A stretch of 64,000 nucleotides of DNA, taken from NCBI RefSeq assembly GCF_001514285.1, contig NZ_KQ949025.1, positions 127,571 through 191,570 on the forward strand, read 5' to 3'. This document shows, one piece after another, positions 51,504-59,567 of the stretch. Below the pieces are notes generated by a model, which saw nothing but the letters and a program-made list of their open reading frames with translations, ran no database searches and was not told the origin of the DNA. Position 1 is the stretch's first letter. Each line of letters begins with the position of its first letter. The DNA comes from Streptomyces sp. DSM 15324. Lineage in GTDB: Bacteria > Actinomycetota > Actinomycetes > Streptomycetales > Streptomycetaceae. Both the position numbers and the translations under genes were made by a program.

Positions 51504-53063
51504 ATGGCGCGATTCCTACGGTGGACGGCTCTGGCAGCCGCCGCCGCGCTGCTCGCGGCGGGCTGCGCCGGCGGCTCCTCGGGGGGCGGGGAGGACGAGA
51601 AGCGGCCGTCAGCCGACGCGCGGCCGTCCGTGGGTTCATCGCGTACGGCGAGGGCGGCCCTCCCGGCAGCACTCACCCGGCAGAAGGTGGACTGGGGGCG
51701 CTGCCGGGGCCGCGCGGACTCGGCCGCTCCGGGCAGCGAGTGGCGGTGCGCCACCATGAAGGTGCCCCTGGACTGGTCGAAGCCCGACGGAAAGACCATC
51801 GGTCTCGCGCTGATCCGCGCCAGGTCCCGGGGCAGCGGCGGCGAGCGGATCGGGTCGCTGCTGTTCAACTTCGGCGGCCCCGGCGGCTCGGGCGTGGCCA
51901 CCCTGCCGCCCTACGGCTCCACCTTCTCGGCTCTCCGCGAGCGGTACGACCTGGTCAGCTGGGACCCGCGCGGGGTGGGCGCGAGCGAGGGCATCCGCTG
52001 TCGCGACGACAAGGACATCCAGGCCGCCGAGTCCCTCGACAGCACCCCGGACACCGCAACCGAAGAAGAGGCATACCTCAGTGACGCCGCGGCCTTCGGC
52101 CGGGGCTGCGCGAAGGCCGCGGGCGATCTGCTGGCCCATGTGTCGACCACCGACACCGCCCGTGACATGGATCTGATGCGCCAGGTCCTCGGCGACACGA
52201 AGACGCACTACTTCGGGATCTCGTACGGCACCGAACTCGGCGGCGTGTACGCCCACCTGTTCCCTGAGCACGTGGGGCGGCTGGTCCTCGACGCGGTCGT
52301 CGACCCGACCGCCGACGCGGTGGGCCATGCCGAGAACCAGGCGAGGGGATTCCAGCGGGCGCTGGACGACTATCTGAAGTCGACGGGCCAGGACCCCGAG
52401 CAAGGCACCGCGAAGATCGCGGACCTCCTGGAGCGGCTCGACGGGGATCCGCTGCCGACGTCCGAGGGGCGGCGGCTGAACCAGGCCCTCGCCGTCACCG
52501 GGATCGTCCTGCCGCTGTACAGCGAGCAGAGCTGGCCGGCCCTGACCAGCGCCCTGGAGTCGGCGGAGCAGGGTGACGGCACCGAGCTGCTCGCGCTCGC
52601 GGACACGTACAACGAGCGGGACTCCTCGGGGCACTACGGCACGGCGTCCCATGCGCAACGGGTCATATCGTGCTCGGACGACAAGCAGCGGCCGACCGCC
52701 GAGGAGGCGAGGAAGCGGCTGCCGGAGTTCGAGAGGATCTCACCCGTGTTCGGGGACTTCCTGGGCTGGGACACGGCCGGCTGGTGTCACGACTGGCCGG
52801 TGGCCGGGCAGTACGACACCCCGGAGGTGAGCGCGCCGGGCGCGGCGCCCATGCTGCTGGTCGGCAACACCGGGGACCCGGCGACCCCGTACGAGGGTGC
52901 CCGGAGGATGGCGGACGAACTCGGCGAGGGGGTCGGGGTGCTGCTCACCTGGAAGGGCGAGGGGCACGTGGCGTACGGCAGCGGGAGCGACTGCGTGGAC
53001 GCGACGGTGAACGCCTATCTGCTCAAGGGCACGGTGCCGCAGGACGGCAAGGTCTGCTCATGA
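51504..53063 (+). CDS. Secreted lipoprotein alpha/beta-hydrolase peptidase (S33), copy 2
   Basis: 519 aa, ATG 51504 with GAGGGGGTAGGG upstream. Lipobox ALLAAGC (Cys about 21). The triad motifs GISYGTELGG, GNTGDPATP and GEGHVAYG match copy 1, and the central blocks (TTDTARDMDLMRQVLGDTKTHYFG) are nearly the same. The N-terminus after the lipobox is a Ser/Gly/Arg linker. Probably arose by tandem duplication. It ends at a terminator shared with moeZ. Confidence 0.88.
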   Translation: MARFLRWTALAAAAALLAAGCAGGSSGGGEDEKRPSADARPSVGSSRTARAALPAALTRQKVDWGRCRGRADSAAPGSEWRCATMKVPLDWSKPDGKTIGLALIRARSRGSGGERIGSLLFNFGGPGGSGVATLPPYGSTFSALRERYDLVSWDPRGVGASEGIRCRDDKDIQAAESLDSTPDTATEEEAYLSDAAAFGRGCAKAAGDLLAHVSTTDTARDMDLMRQVLGDTKTHYFGISYGTELGGVYAHLFPEHVGRLVLDAVVDPTADAVGHAENQARGFQRALDDYLKSTGQDPEQGTAKIADLLERLDGDPLPTSEGRRLNQALAVTGIVLPLYSEQSWPALTSALESAEQGDGTELLALADTYNERDSSGHYGTASHAQRVISCSDDKQRPTAEEARKRLPEFERISPVFGDFLGWDTAGWCHDWPVAGQYDTPEVSAPGAAPMLLVGNTGDPATPYEGARRMADELGEGVGVLLTWKGEGHVAYGSGSDCVDATVNAYLLKGTVPQDGKVCS

Positions 53064-53067
53064 CGGC

Positions 53068-53108
53068 GGAGGGGGCCCCGGGCACTCGTAGTACCCGGAC
53101 CCCCCTCC
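53068..53108. terminator. Bidirectional terminator between peptidase 2 and moeZ
   Basis: GGAGGGGGCCCCGGG...CCCGGACCCCCCTCC, a long GC stem with one mismatch, between convergent genes. Confidence 0.82.
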
Positions 53109-53137
53109 GATCGAAGCGGTCGCGCCTGCCGACGGGG

Positions 53138-54316
53138 TCAGTAGACCGGCTTGCTCGGTTCGATCTGGTTGACCCAGCCGATGACACCGCCACCGACGTG
53201 GACGGCGTCCGAGAAGCCCGCGGACTTCAGGACGGCCAGGACTTCCGCACTGCGGACACCCGTCTTGCAGTGCAAGACGATCTTCTTGTCCTGCGGCAGC
53301 CCCTCCAGGGCGGTGCCCAGGAGGAACTCGTTCTTCGGGATCAGCTTGGCGCCCGGGATGGAGACGATCTCGTACTCGTTCGGCTCGCGGACGTCGATGA
53401 TCTCGATGTTCTCGCCGTCGTCGATCCACTCCTTGAGCTGCTTGGGAGTGATCGTCGAGCCGGCGGCCGCCTGCTGGGCCTCCTCGGAGACGACGCCGCA
53501 GAACGCCTCGTAGTCGATGAGTTCGGTGACGGTCGGGTTCTCGCCGCAGACCGCGCAGTTCGGGTCCTTGCGCACCTTCACCTGGCGGTACTGCATCTCC
53601 AGGGCGTCGTAGATCATCAGTCGGCCGACCAGGGGCTCACCGGTGCCGGTGAGGACCTTGATGGCCTCGGTGACCTGGATGGAGCCGATGGACGCGCACA
53701 GCACGCCCAGGACGCCGCCCTCGGCGCAGGAGGGGACCATGCCCGGCGGCGGGGGCTCCGGGTACAGGCAGCGGTAGCAGGGGCCGTGCTCGGACCAGAA
53801 CACCGAGGCCTGGCCGTCGAAGCGGTAGATCGAGCCCCAGACGTACGGCTTGTTCAGCAGCACGCACGCGTCGTTGACCAGGTAGCGGGTCGCGAAGTTG
53901 TCCGTGCCGTCGACGATCAGGTCGTACTGGCTGAAGATGTCCATCACGTTCTCGGCCTCGAGCCGTTCCTCGTGAAGGATCACGTTCACGTACGGGTTGA
54001 TGCCGAGGACCGAGTCGCGCGCGGACTCGGCCTTGGAGCGGCCGATGTCGGCCTGGCTGTGGATGATCTGGCGCTGCAGGTTCGACTCGTCGACCTCGTC
54101 GAACTCCACGATGCCGAGCGTGCCCACACCCGCCGCGGCCAGGTACATCAGCGCCGGCGAGCCCAGGCCGCCGGCGCCCACGCAGAGCACCTTGGCGTTC
54201 TTCAGCCGCTTCTGCCCGTCCATCCCGACGTCGGGGATGATCAGGTGGCGGGAGTACCGGCGAACCTCGTCTACGGTGAGCTCAGCGGCTGGCTCGACCA
54301 GGGGTGGCAGCGACAC
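53138..54316 (-). CDS. moeZ: Adenylyltransferase/sulfurtransferase MoeZ (MoeB-rhodanese)
   Basis: 392 aa, GTG 54316 with GGAG upstream. The N-terminal E1-like part has VGAGGLGSPA (about 46-55); the zinc cysteines are Cys180, Cys183, Cys254 and Cys257. A C-terminal rhodanese domain carries the active CKTGVRS with Cys about 350. MoeZ adenylates and thiolates small sulfur carriers for MoaD, ThiS and CysO. A perfect sigma-R promoter lies upstream, so expression rises under thiol stress. This supports supply of sulfur to MoaD, for which the MoaE gene (21324-21785) is in the same window. Confidence 0.95.
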   Translation of the reverse strand: MSLPPLVEPAAELTVDEVRRYSRHLIIPDVGMDGQKRLKNAKVLCVGAGGLGSPALMYLAAAGVGTLGIVEFDEVDESNLQRQIIHSQADIGRSKAESARDSVLGINPYVNVILHEERLEAENVMDIFSQYDLIVDGTDNFATRYLVNDACVLLNKPYVWGSIYRFDGQASVFWSEHGPCYRCLYPEPPPPGMVPSCAEGGVLGVLCASIGSIQVTEAIKVLTGTGEPLVGRLMIYDALEMQYRQVKVRKDPNCAVCGENPTVTELIDYEAFCGVVSEEAQQAAAGSTITPKQLKEWIDDGENIEIIDVREPNEYEIVSIPGAKLIPKNEFLLGTALEGLPQDKKIVLHCKTGVRSAEVLAVLKSAGFSDAVHVGGGVIGWVNQIEPSKPVY

Positions 54317-54360
54317 GGGGACTCCGTTGGTCGGTCGATCACTACAGTTGTTCTCCCCGT

Positions 54361-54386
54361 AACACTGCCACGGCCTTCTTCATTCC
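54361..54386 (-). promoter_or_regulatory. Sigma-R promoter of moeZ
   Basis: Minus strand: GGAAT (54382-54386), 18 bp, GTT (54361-54363): exact consensus. The -35 overlaps the last Glu codon and TGA stop of the upstream spherulin-4 gene. About 45 bp before the moeZ start. Confidence 0.88.
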
Positions 54387-55138
54387 GAGACACCCGTTCC
54401 GATGCGCGAGACGATGTCGTCCCAGTAGCCGGGCATGGTCTCCCAGGGGTCGTCCAGTCCGCCCCGGTCCCCCCGATCCGTGAACCAGATCGTGGCCGCG
54501 CCCTGCCAGCGTGCGATGCGCAGGGCCTCGTCGAGATGACCGCGGGGCACGCCGTGCACCAAGTGGCAGAACCGCTCGGGCGGATGGTCGGCGGTCCACT
54601 CGGCCACCTGCGACCAGCGGTAGTCGGTCCAGGAGCCGTGGAAGGTGACCAGTTGGTCGGCGAGCTCGGCGTAGCCGGGGTGCGGGTGGGTGCCGTGACC
54701 GAGGACGATGTGGGGCGTGTCACGCAGAGCGCGCAGGGCGCCGACCGTGCTGCGGACCGCGGGGAGTTCAGGGCGTCCGGCCGGGCAGCGGTCCAGGAGG
54801 AAGCCGTCGACCTGGTACCAGTCGAGGTGCCGCCGCGCGTCGGAGAGCACCTCGGCGAAGGCGCGGACGCCGTGGCCGAGGTCGAGGTGGCCGAGGACGT
54901 GGACGCCCGCGTTGCGCAGTCCGCCGACGGCCTGGAGGCAGTGCGGGTCGGGGCGGACGCCGGGGCCGTCGGCGACGTTCAGGACGACCCAGCGCAGGGC
55001 CGCGCCCGCGCGGATGAGCGAGCCCCACTCGGCCGGCGCGAGCAGGGGGTGGGCCGTGCCGGGCATACCGAGACCCGTGCGCAGGTCGGTGGTCCCGGTG
55101 CCCGCGGCCCCTGTCGGCGTGCCGGTCAGATACGACAT
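54380..55138 (-). CDS. Spherulation-specific family 4 (spherulin-4-like) TIM-barrel protein
   Basis: 252 aa, start at 55138, overlapping the epimerase end by 13 bp. It matches the spherulin-4 fold by pattern: WVVLNVADGPGVRPDP (about 50-65), AGVHVLGHLDLGHG (77-90), WYQVDGFLLDRCP (107-119) and FHGSWTDYRW. Members include polysaccharide-cutting GH114/GH135-type enzymes. The family often has DE where this protein has D116-R117, so an active acid may be missing. No signal peptide is seen, unlike the exported enzymes. It is the last gene of the PelF-like operon. Confidence 0.78.
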   Translation of the reverse strand: MSYLTGTPTGAAGTGTTDLRTGLGMPGTAHPLLAPAEWGSLIRAGAALRWVVLNVADGPGVRPDPHCLQAVGGLRNAGVHVLGHLDLGHGVRAFAEVLSDARRHLDWYQVDGFLLDRCPAGRPELPAVRSTVGALRALRDTPHIVLGHGTHPHPGYAELADQLVTFHGSWTDYRWSQVAEWTADHPPERFCHLVHGVPRGHLDEALRIARWQGAATIWFTDRGDRGGLDDPWETMPGYWDDIVSRIGTGVSE

Positions 55139-56088
55139 GCCGCCTCCATCCAGATGTCGGCGAGGGACTCCTCCAGATTGATCCGGGGCCGCCAGCCGAG
55201 CCGGTCGCGGGCGGTGCGCACATCGGCCTGCTGCCAGCTGCCGCAGCCGTCGGGGTACGGGTACGCGACCGGGACCGCGTGGTCGGGGTCGGCGCGGGGG
55301 TGTCCGATGGCCGGCCGCAGATGGGCGCCGGGCGGCCCGTCGAGTTCGTGGAGGGCGCCGCCGTACCCGGCCACGCGCGCGAGGATCGAGGCGGCGTCGC
55401 GCAGGCGGACGGCGCGCCCCGAGCCGATGTTGATGACGCCCTGGGCGGCGGACAGGGATGCCGCGTGCACGGCGCGGGCGACGTCGCGGACGTCGACGAA
55501 GTCGCGCTGGGCGCCGAGTCCGCCGAGTTTGAGTTCGCCGTCGCCGGACTGCATGGCCCGGCGCATGGCCTCCGCGAGGCGCCCGAGGGGTGATCCCGCC
55601 GGGGTGCCGGGGCCGGCCGGGGAGAACACCCGGAGCACGACGGCGTCCAGGCCGGAACCGAGGACGAGTTCGGTGGCGGCGAGTTTGCTGACGCCGTACG
55701 GACCGCCGGGGCGGGGGACGGCGTCCTCGGCGGTGGAGGAGCCGGGCTGGCTCGGGCCGTACTCGGCGCCGCAGCCGACCTGCACCAGGCGGGCGCCGCA
55801 GCCGCTGCGGCGCAGGGCCTCGCAGACGGTGGCGACGGCGACGGTGTTGTGCCGGGTGAGTTCGCGGGCGCCGCCGCGGGTGGCGCCCGCGCAGTTGACG
55901 ACGACCTGGGGATGGACCGCGTCGAGGAAGCGGGTGAGCGCGCCGGGGCTGCCGGACGCGAGGTCGAAGCGGACGTCGGCGTCGTCGCCGCGGCCGAGCG
56001 CGGTGAGCTGGACGGCCGGGTCGGCGAGCAGGCGGTCGGCGACGAAGCGGCCGAGGTAGCCGTTGGCTCCGGTGAGCAGGACCCTCAT
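55126..56088 (-). CDS. NAD-dependent nucleotide-sugar epimerase/dehydratase
   Basis: 320 aa. Rossmann motif TGANGYLG (about 6-13), active-site YGVSK (about 150-154) and QRDFVDVRDVARAV with NIGSG. It resembles UDP-sugar 4-epimerases and dTDP-sugar enzymes. The substrate is not given by sequence; by context it may supply an activated sugar for the glycosyltransferase at the start of the operon. The ATG at 56088 overlaps the stop of the small ORF (ATGA). Confidence 0.85.
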   Translation of the reverse strand: MRVLLTGANGYLGRFVADRLLADPAVQLTALGRGDDADVRFDLASGSPGALTRFLDAVHPQVVVNCAGATRGGARELTRHNTVAVATVCEALRRSGCGARLVQVGCGAEYGPSQPGSSTAEDAVPRPGGPYGVSKLAATELVLGSGLDAVVLRVFSPAGPGTPAGSPLGRLAEAMRRAMQSGDGELKLGGLGAQRDFVDVRDVARAVHAASLSAAQGVINIGSGRAVRLRDAASILARVAGYGGALHELDGPPGAHLRPAIGHPRADPDHAVPVAYPYPDGCGSWQQADVRTARDRLGWRPRINLEESLADIWMEAACRI

Positions 56089-56237
56089 CGTGCGGCTCCC
56101 TCGGTGTGCGCTGCGGCTGCCGGGGCCGCGTGGGCCGTACTCGCCCCGGGGGTCGCGGCTGCTCCTGTCGCCGTGGGGGCTCCTGCGACCGCGGGTGTCC
56201 CGGTGGCTCCGGTCGCTCCGGATCGGGAGGTGGTCAT
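56085..56237 (-). CDS. Small Ala/Thr/Gly-rich ORF in the PelF-like operon
   Basis: 50 aa from ATG 56237 (MTTSRSGATGATGTP...), low complexity. The case for a real gene is the strong ribosome site AAGGAGAGA 4-5 bases before the ATG and the ATGA overlap with the epimerase start. It may be a translated spacer that feeds ribosomes to the epimerase, as nothing in the sequence suggests a folded protein. Confidence 0.45.
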   Translation of the reverse strand: MTTSRSGATGATGTPAVAGAPTATGAAATPGASTAHAAPAAAAHTEGAAR

Positions 56238-56412
56238 CTGTTCTCTCCTTCGAGGGTGGTGCGGTTGCCTGCGGCTGGATGGAGGAGCGCGTGCGTCGTG
56301 CGGTCGGCGCACGGTGGGGGTGGCGCTGCGCGCGGTGGTCGGGGGCCGGCGGTCGGCCGCGGGCCGCCTTGGCGGTCCGGGGCCCGGGCCGGGGTGCGGG
56401 AGGCGGGGCCGG

Positions 56413-57564
56413 TCAGCACCGGTGGGCCGTTCGCGCGTGGGCGGAGGCCCGGCTCAGGGTGCGGAAGGCGTGGACGAGCAGGGGCAGGGCGGCGGCCGCG
56501 CAGAGCAGGACCGAAACGCTCGCCGGCCCCCAGGCGGTGACGAGGGTGTCGACCGGGACGGCGAGAGCGCCGCAGCCGGGCAGGCGAGCCGCGAGGACCG
56601 TGGCCGGGGCGAGGGCCGTGGCGGTGCCCGTGGCGGCGAGGACGACCGCGGGGACCTGGGGGAAGCCGTGCGCCGTGAGGAGGCGGGCGAGGAAGAGGAG
56701 GGCGCCCAGGGTAAGGGTGGGGGCGTACGCGGGCGGCTCGTCCAGGGCCGCGGCGCACACGGCGGTCAGGGCGCCGAGGGCGCCCAGGAACAGGGTGAAC
56801 ACACCCAGCAGGACCGGCTGGACGGACGCGCTGAACTCCTCCAGACCACGGCTGGCGTCGAGTCGGCGGCAGGCGCCCGCGGTGAGGAGGTGGGCGCACC
56901 AGGCGGCGGGGGCGCAGGCCAGGGTGAGGGTGAGCAGGGGCACGGCGGCCAAGGGCCACGGGCCGTCCGGTGCGCCGGTGGGCGGTCCGTCGGGACCTCC
57001 TGCCACGGCGGCGCGCAGCAGACCCTCGCCCAGGGCGGCGTGGGCGAGGAGCAGGACGGTCCACAGGGCGGTCCTGCGCCGGCCGGGCCGGGTGCCGCGG
57101 CGGGGGCCGAGCGGGCCCTTGGCGAGGACCTGGCGCAGGGCGAGGGTGACGGCGAGGACGCCGGCGGCGGCCACGAGGAGGCGCGGCCGCCCGTCGGTGA
57201 ACCGCAGTCCGGTCAGCGCCGCCGCGCACAGCGCGCCCGGCAGCAGGGTGAGCAGGGCGCGGTCCGGACGGGGGCGCGGGAGGGCCGTGGATGCGGGGGG
57301 CGGCGGTGTGTCGTCGCCACGCGGGATACGGGCGTACATCTCCTCGGCCAGGGAGAAGACGTCCCGGTGCCGGAAGCGGGCGGCGGTGCGGTCGGTCACG
57401 CCGTGCGCCTCCAGGCCCGCCGCGATCTCCATCGGGTCGACGGCGCGTTCGCACAGTTCCCGGTGACGGTGCATCAGCGCCTTCACGGGGTCCCCGGCAC
57501 CGCGGCGGGGCGCGGCGGGGGTCTGCGGGTCACCGGGCCGGTCGAGTTCGTCCAGGCCGCTCAT
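56413..57564 (-). CDS. Polytopic membrane protein of the PelF-like operon
   Basis: 383 aa, ATG 57564 overlapping the glycosyltransferase stop (ATGA). A cytoplasmic N-terminus (about 1-95) holds a conserved block VTDRTAARFRHRDVFSLAEEMYARI (about 56-80). Then about eight to ten membrane helices run to the C-terminus, with Ala/Leu/Pro-rich loops. It is shorter than PelG-type exporters, so its role (transport or assembly of a saccharide) is a guess. It is followed after about 175 bp by the small ORF. Confidence 0.75.
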   Translation of the reverse strand: MSGLDELDRPGDPQTPAAPRRGAGDPVKALMHRHRELCERAVDPMEIAAGLEAHGVTDRTAARFRHRDVFSLAEEMYARIPRGDDTPPPPASTALPRPRPDRALLTLLPGALCAAALTGLRFTDGRPRLLVAAAGVLAVTLALRQVLAKGPLGPRRGTRPGRRRTALWTVLLLAHAALGEGLLRAAVAGGPDGPPTGAPDGPWPLAAVPLLTLTLACAPAAWCAHLLTAGACRRLDASRGLEEFSASVQPVLLGVFTLFLGALGALTAVCAAALDEPPAYAPTLTLGALLFLARLLTAHGFPQVPAVVLAATGTATALAPATVLAARLPGCGALAVPVDTLVTAWGPASVSVLLCAAAALPLLVHAFRTLSRASAHARTAHRC

Positions 57565-59312
57565 CGCGCCCCCTCGGCGAGGGGAGCCGCGGAGGCCGAC
57601 GTGCCCTGCGCGGGTGGGCCACCGCGCGCCGAGACCCCCCGCACGGGCGGCCCCGCCGTCCAGCCCGGGCCCCGGCGGGCGGTGACCCGGGCGCCCAGGC
57701 CGGTCCAGCGGCCGGGCAGTCGGGCCTCGGCGGGGACGGCGAACGGACGGGGGTCGCCGGCCTCGTCGAGCGCGACTCCGAGGGCCGGGCACTGGGAGAC
57801 GATCTCCAGGTACATGCCGTGGTAGGCCTCGACATTCTGCTCGACGGTGAAGAGTTCCAGCGCGCGGGCGCGGGCGGCCGCACCCAGGCGTGCACGGCGC
57901 TCGGGGTCGCGCAGCAAGGCCGCGCACGCCTGCGCGAGCGCCCGCGGATTGCGCGGCGGGACGACGAGCCCGGTGCCGCCGATGACCTCGACGACGGCGC
58001 CGACGTCGGTGGACACGGTCGCCCGGCCGCAGAACATCGCCTCCACGAGCCCCAGGGGGAAACCCTCGACGACGCTGGACAGGACGACGACGGCACCGGA
58101 GGCGTAGGTCTCGGCGAGGGTGGGGGCCTCCGGGCCGCCGAGCTCCTCGAAGGACACGGGGTTGGTGCCGACGGCGTGCGGGCCCTCGGCCTCGTCGGGG
58201 AAGAGCTGGGCCGCCAGCACCCGGCAGTGCCCGAGGTAGGCCCTGCCCTCGGGCCCGGGGGGCGGGCCGACGATCCGCAGGCGGGCCCTCGGCTGTTCGG
58301 TGCGGACCTGGGCGAAGGCGTGCAGGAGGGAGACCAGGTCCTTCGTCGGTTCCACCCGGCCGACCCAGACCAGGGTGTGCGGGTCGGCGGTGTCCGGTGC
58401 GTCGCCCACGTCCGCGAAGGGCGTGTCGTCCATCCCCGGGTGGATCGTGCGCACCTTGGCGCGGTCGGCGCCGCAGTGTTCCTGCCAGCGGCGGGCGTGC
58501 GCGTTGCCGGGGGCGAGGCGGGCCGCCTGCCGGTAGGTCTCGGCGGCGAGCAGGCCGTGGAAGGCGGCGAGCAGGGCGCGGACCGCCGGGCTCGTCGCGG
58601 AGGCGGACGCGCCGGGCGCCCCCGAGCTCAAGTAGTGCGTCCGCAGGCGCACGCCGTGCTCCGTCACGAGCAGCGGCACGTCGTGGAAGTGGCGTGCGAG
58701 GAGCCCGGGCAGTGCGGCGGGACCACCGGAGGCGGCGTGGCACAGGTCCACCGAGGCGAGGGTGCCGTCGTGCGGGCCGTCGGACCCGTACCAGTCGAGC
58801 GAGAGAGGGCGCAGGGCGCGTTCGAGTTGTCCCGTGACGGTCAGCAGCTCGGGTACGCGCGCCTCGCGCGCCGTGCGCAGCACGCCGGGAGCACGGCAGG
58901 CGCGCTCCAGAGCGCGGACGGCGCCTTCCGAGCGGAGCGCTCCCACGAGCCCGCGCTGGTCCCGGGCGAGTTCGGCGAGGCCGTAGAGCGCACTGGCGAA
59001 ACGGTCCGCCTGGGCGGGTGAGCTGTCGCAGAGGGCGGCCACGAGGTCGCCGTAGCACTCGGTGAAGCGCCGGCGTGCGCGCCGTCCGTACACGACCCCG
59101 TCCTCCTCGGCCGTCCACAGCGGTGCCGTCCGCACCCGCCTGACCTGCGGCGGGAGTGTGAGACAGCCCGATCGCTCCCGGTGTGGTCCGTCGCTGAGCG
59201 CGTAGATGTCGAACTCGTGCTGCCCGAGCCCGCGCACGAGCCGGTCGCACCAGAGTCCGGCGTCACCGCCCACATACGGATAACCACCCTCCGTCAGCAG
59301 TCCGATGCGCAC
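57561..59312 (-). CDS. GT4 glycosyltransferase, PelF-like
   Basis: 583 aa from GTG 59312 (VRIGLLTEGGYPYVGGDAGLW). The opening TEGGYPYVGG matches the PelF start, and VTEHGVRLRTHYL and VWVGRVEPTKDLVSL also fit. The GT4 EX7E region is in FPLGLVEAMFCGRATVSTDVG. PelF polymerises UDP-GalNAc/GlcNAc in Pel matrix synthesis; here the sugar is unknown. Residues 80-230 have an Ala/Arg-rich insert. The frame is open to 59417 but the start of homology is at 59312. First gene of a coupled operon. Confidence 0.85.
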   Translation of the reverse strand: MRIGLLTEGGYPYVGGDAGLWCDRLVRGLGQHEFDIYALSDGPHRERSGCLTLPPQVRRVRTAPLWTAEEDGVVYGRRARRRFTECYGDLVAALCDSSPAQADRFASALYGLAELARDQRGLVGALRSEGAVRALERACRAPGVLRTAREARVPELLTVTGQLERALRPLSLDWYGSDGPHDGTLASVDLCHAASGGPAALPGLLARHFHDVPLLVTEHGVRLRTHYLSSGAPGASASATSPAVRALLAAFHGLLAAETYRQAARLAPGNAHARRWQEHCGADRAKVRTIHPGMDDTPFADVGDAPDTADPHTLVWVGRVEPTKDLVSLLHAFAQVRTEQPRARLRIVGPPPGPEGRAYLGHCRVLAAQLFPDEAEGPHAVGTNPVSFEELGGPEAPTLAETYASGAVVVLSSVVEGFPLGLVEAMFCGRATVSTDVGAVVEVIGGTGLVVPPRNPRALAQACAALLRDPERRARLGAAARARALELFTVEQNVEAYHGMYLEIVSQCPALGVALDEAGDPRPFAVPAEARLPGRWTGLGARVTARRGPGWTAGPPVRGVSARGGPPAQGTSASAAPLAEGAR

Positions 59313-59392
59313 GCACGCACCCCCGATCTCCCCTCCGGGGAGCCGCCGTTGACCCGGCGGCTCACAGCGGGAAGAACGTATGCGGACAAGGC

Positions 59393-59426
59393 GGTGGCGC
59401 GACGGACGGTTGTCCATCGCGCCACC
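59393..59426. promoter_or_regulatory. Inverted repeat upstream of the PelF-like operon
   Basis: GGTGGCGCGACGGAC-GGTT-GTCCATCGCGCCACC, 15-bp arms with one mismatch, about 80 bp before the glycosyltransferase start. It could be a regulator site or a leader hairpin of that operon. The 255-bp spacer 59313-59567 holds no other recognised feature. Confidence 0.5.
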
Positions 59427-59567
59427 AAAAGGGGTGAACGGTCGTAACTTTCCCGTGCGGGTCGCGTTCGGTCGCGCTAGGAGTTCACTCGGATGCGAAA
59501 CGTCACGGCGCGTTCAGCCGGCCTGCTCCGCCTCCCGCGCCCCGCGCGCCCCCGGCGGGACCGCCCG

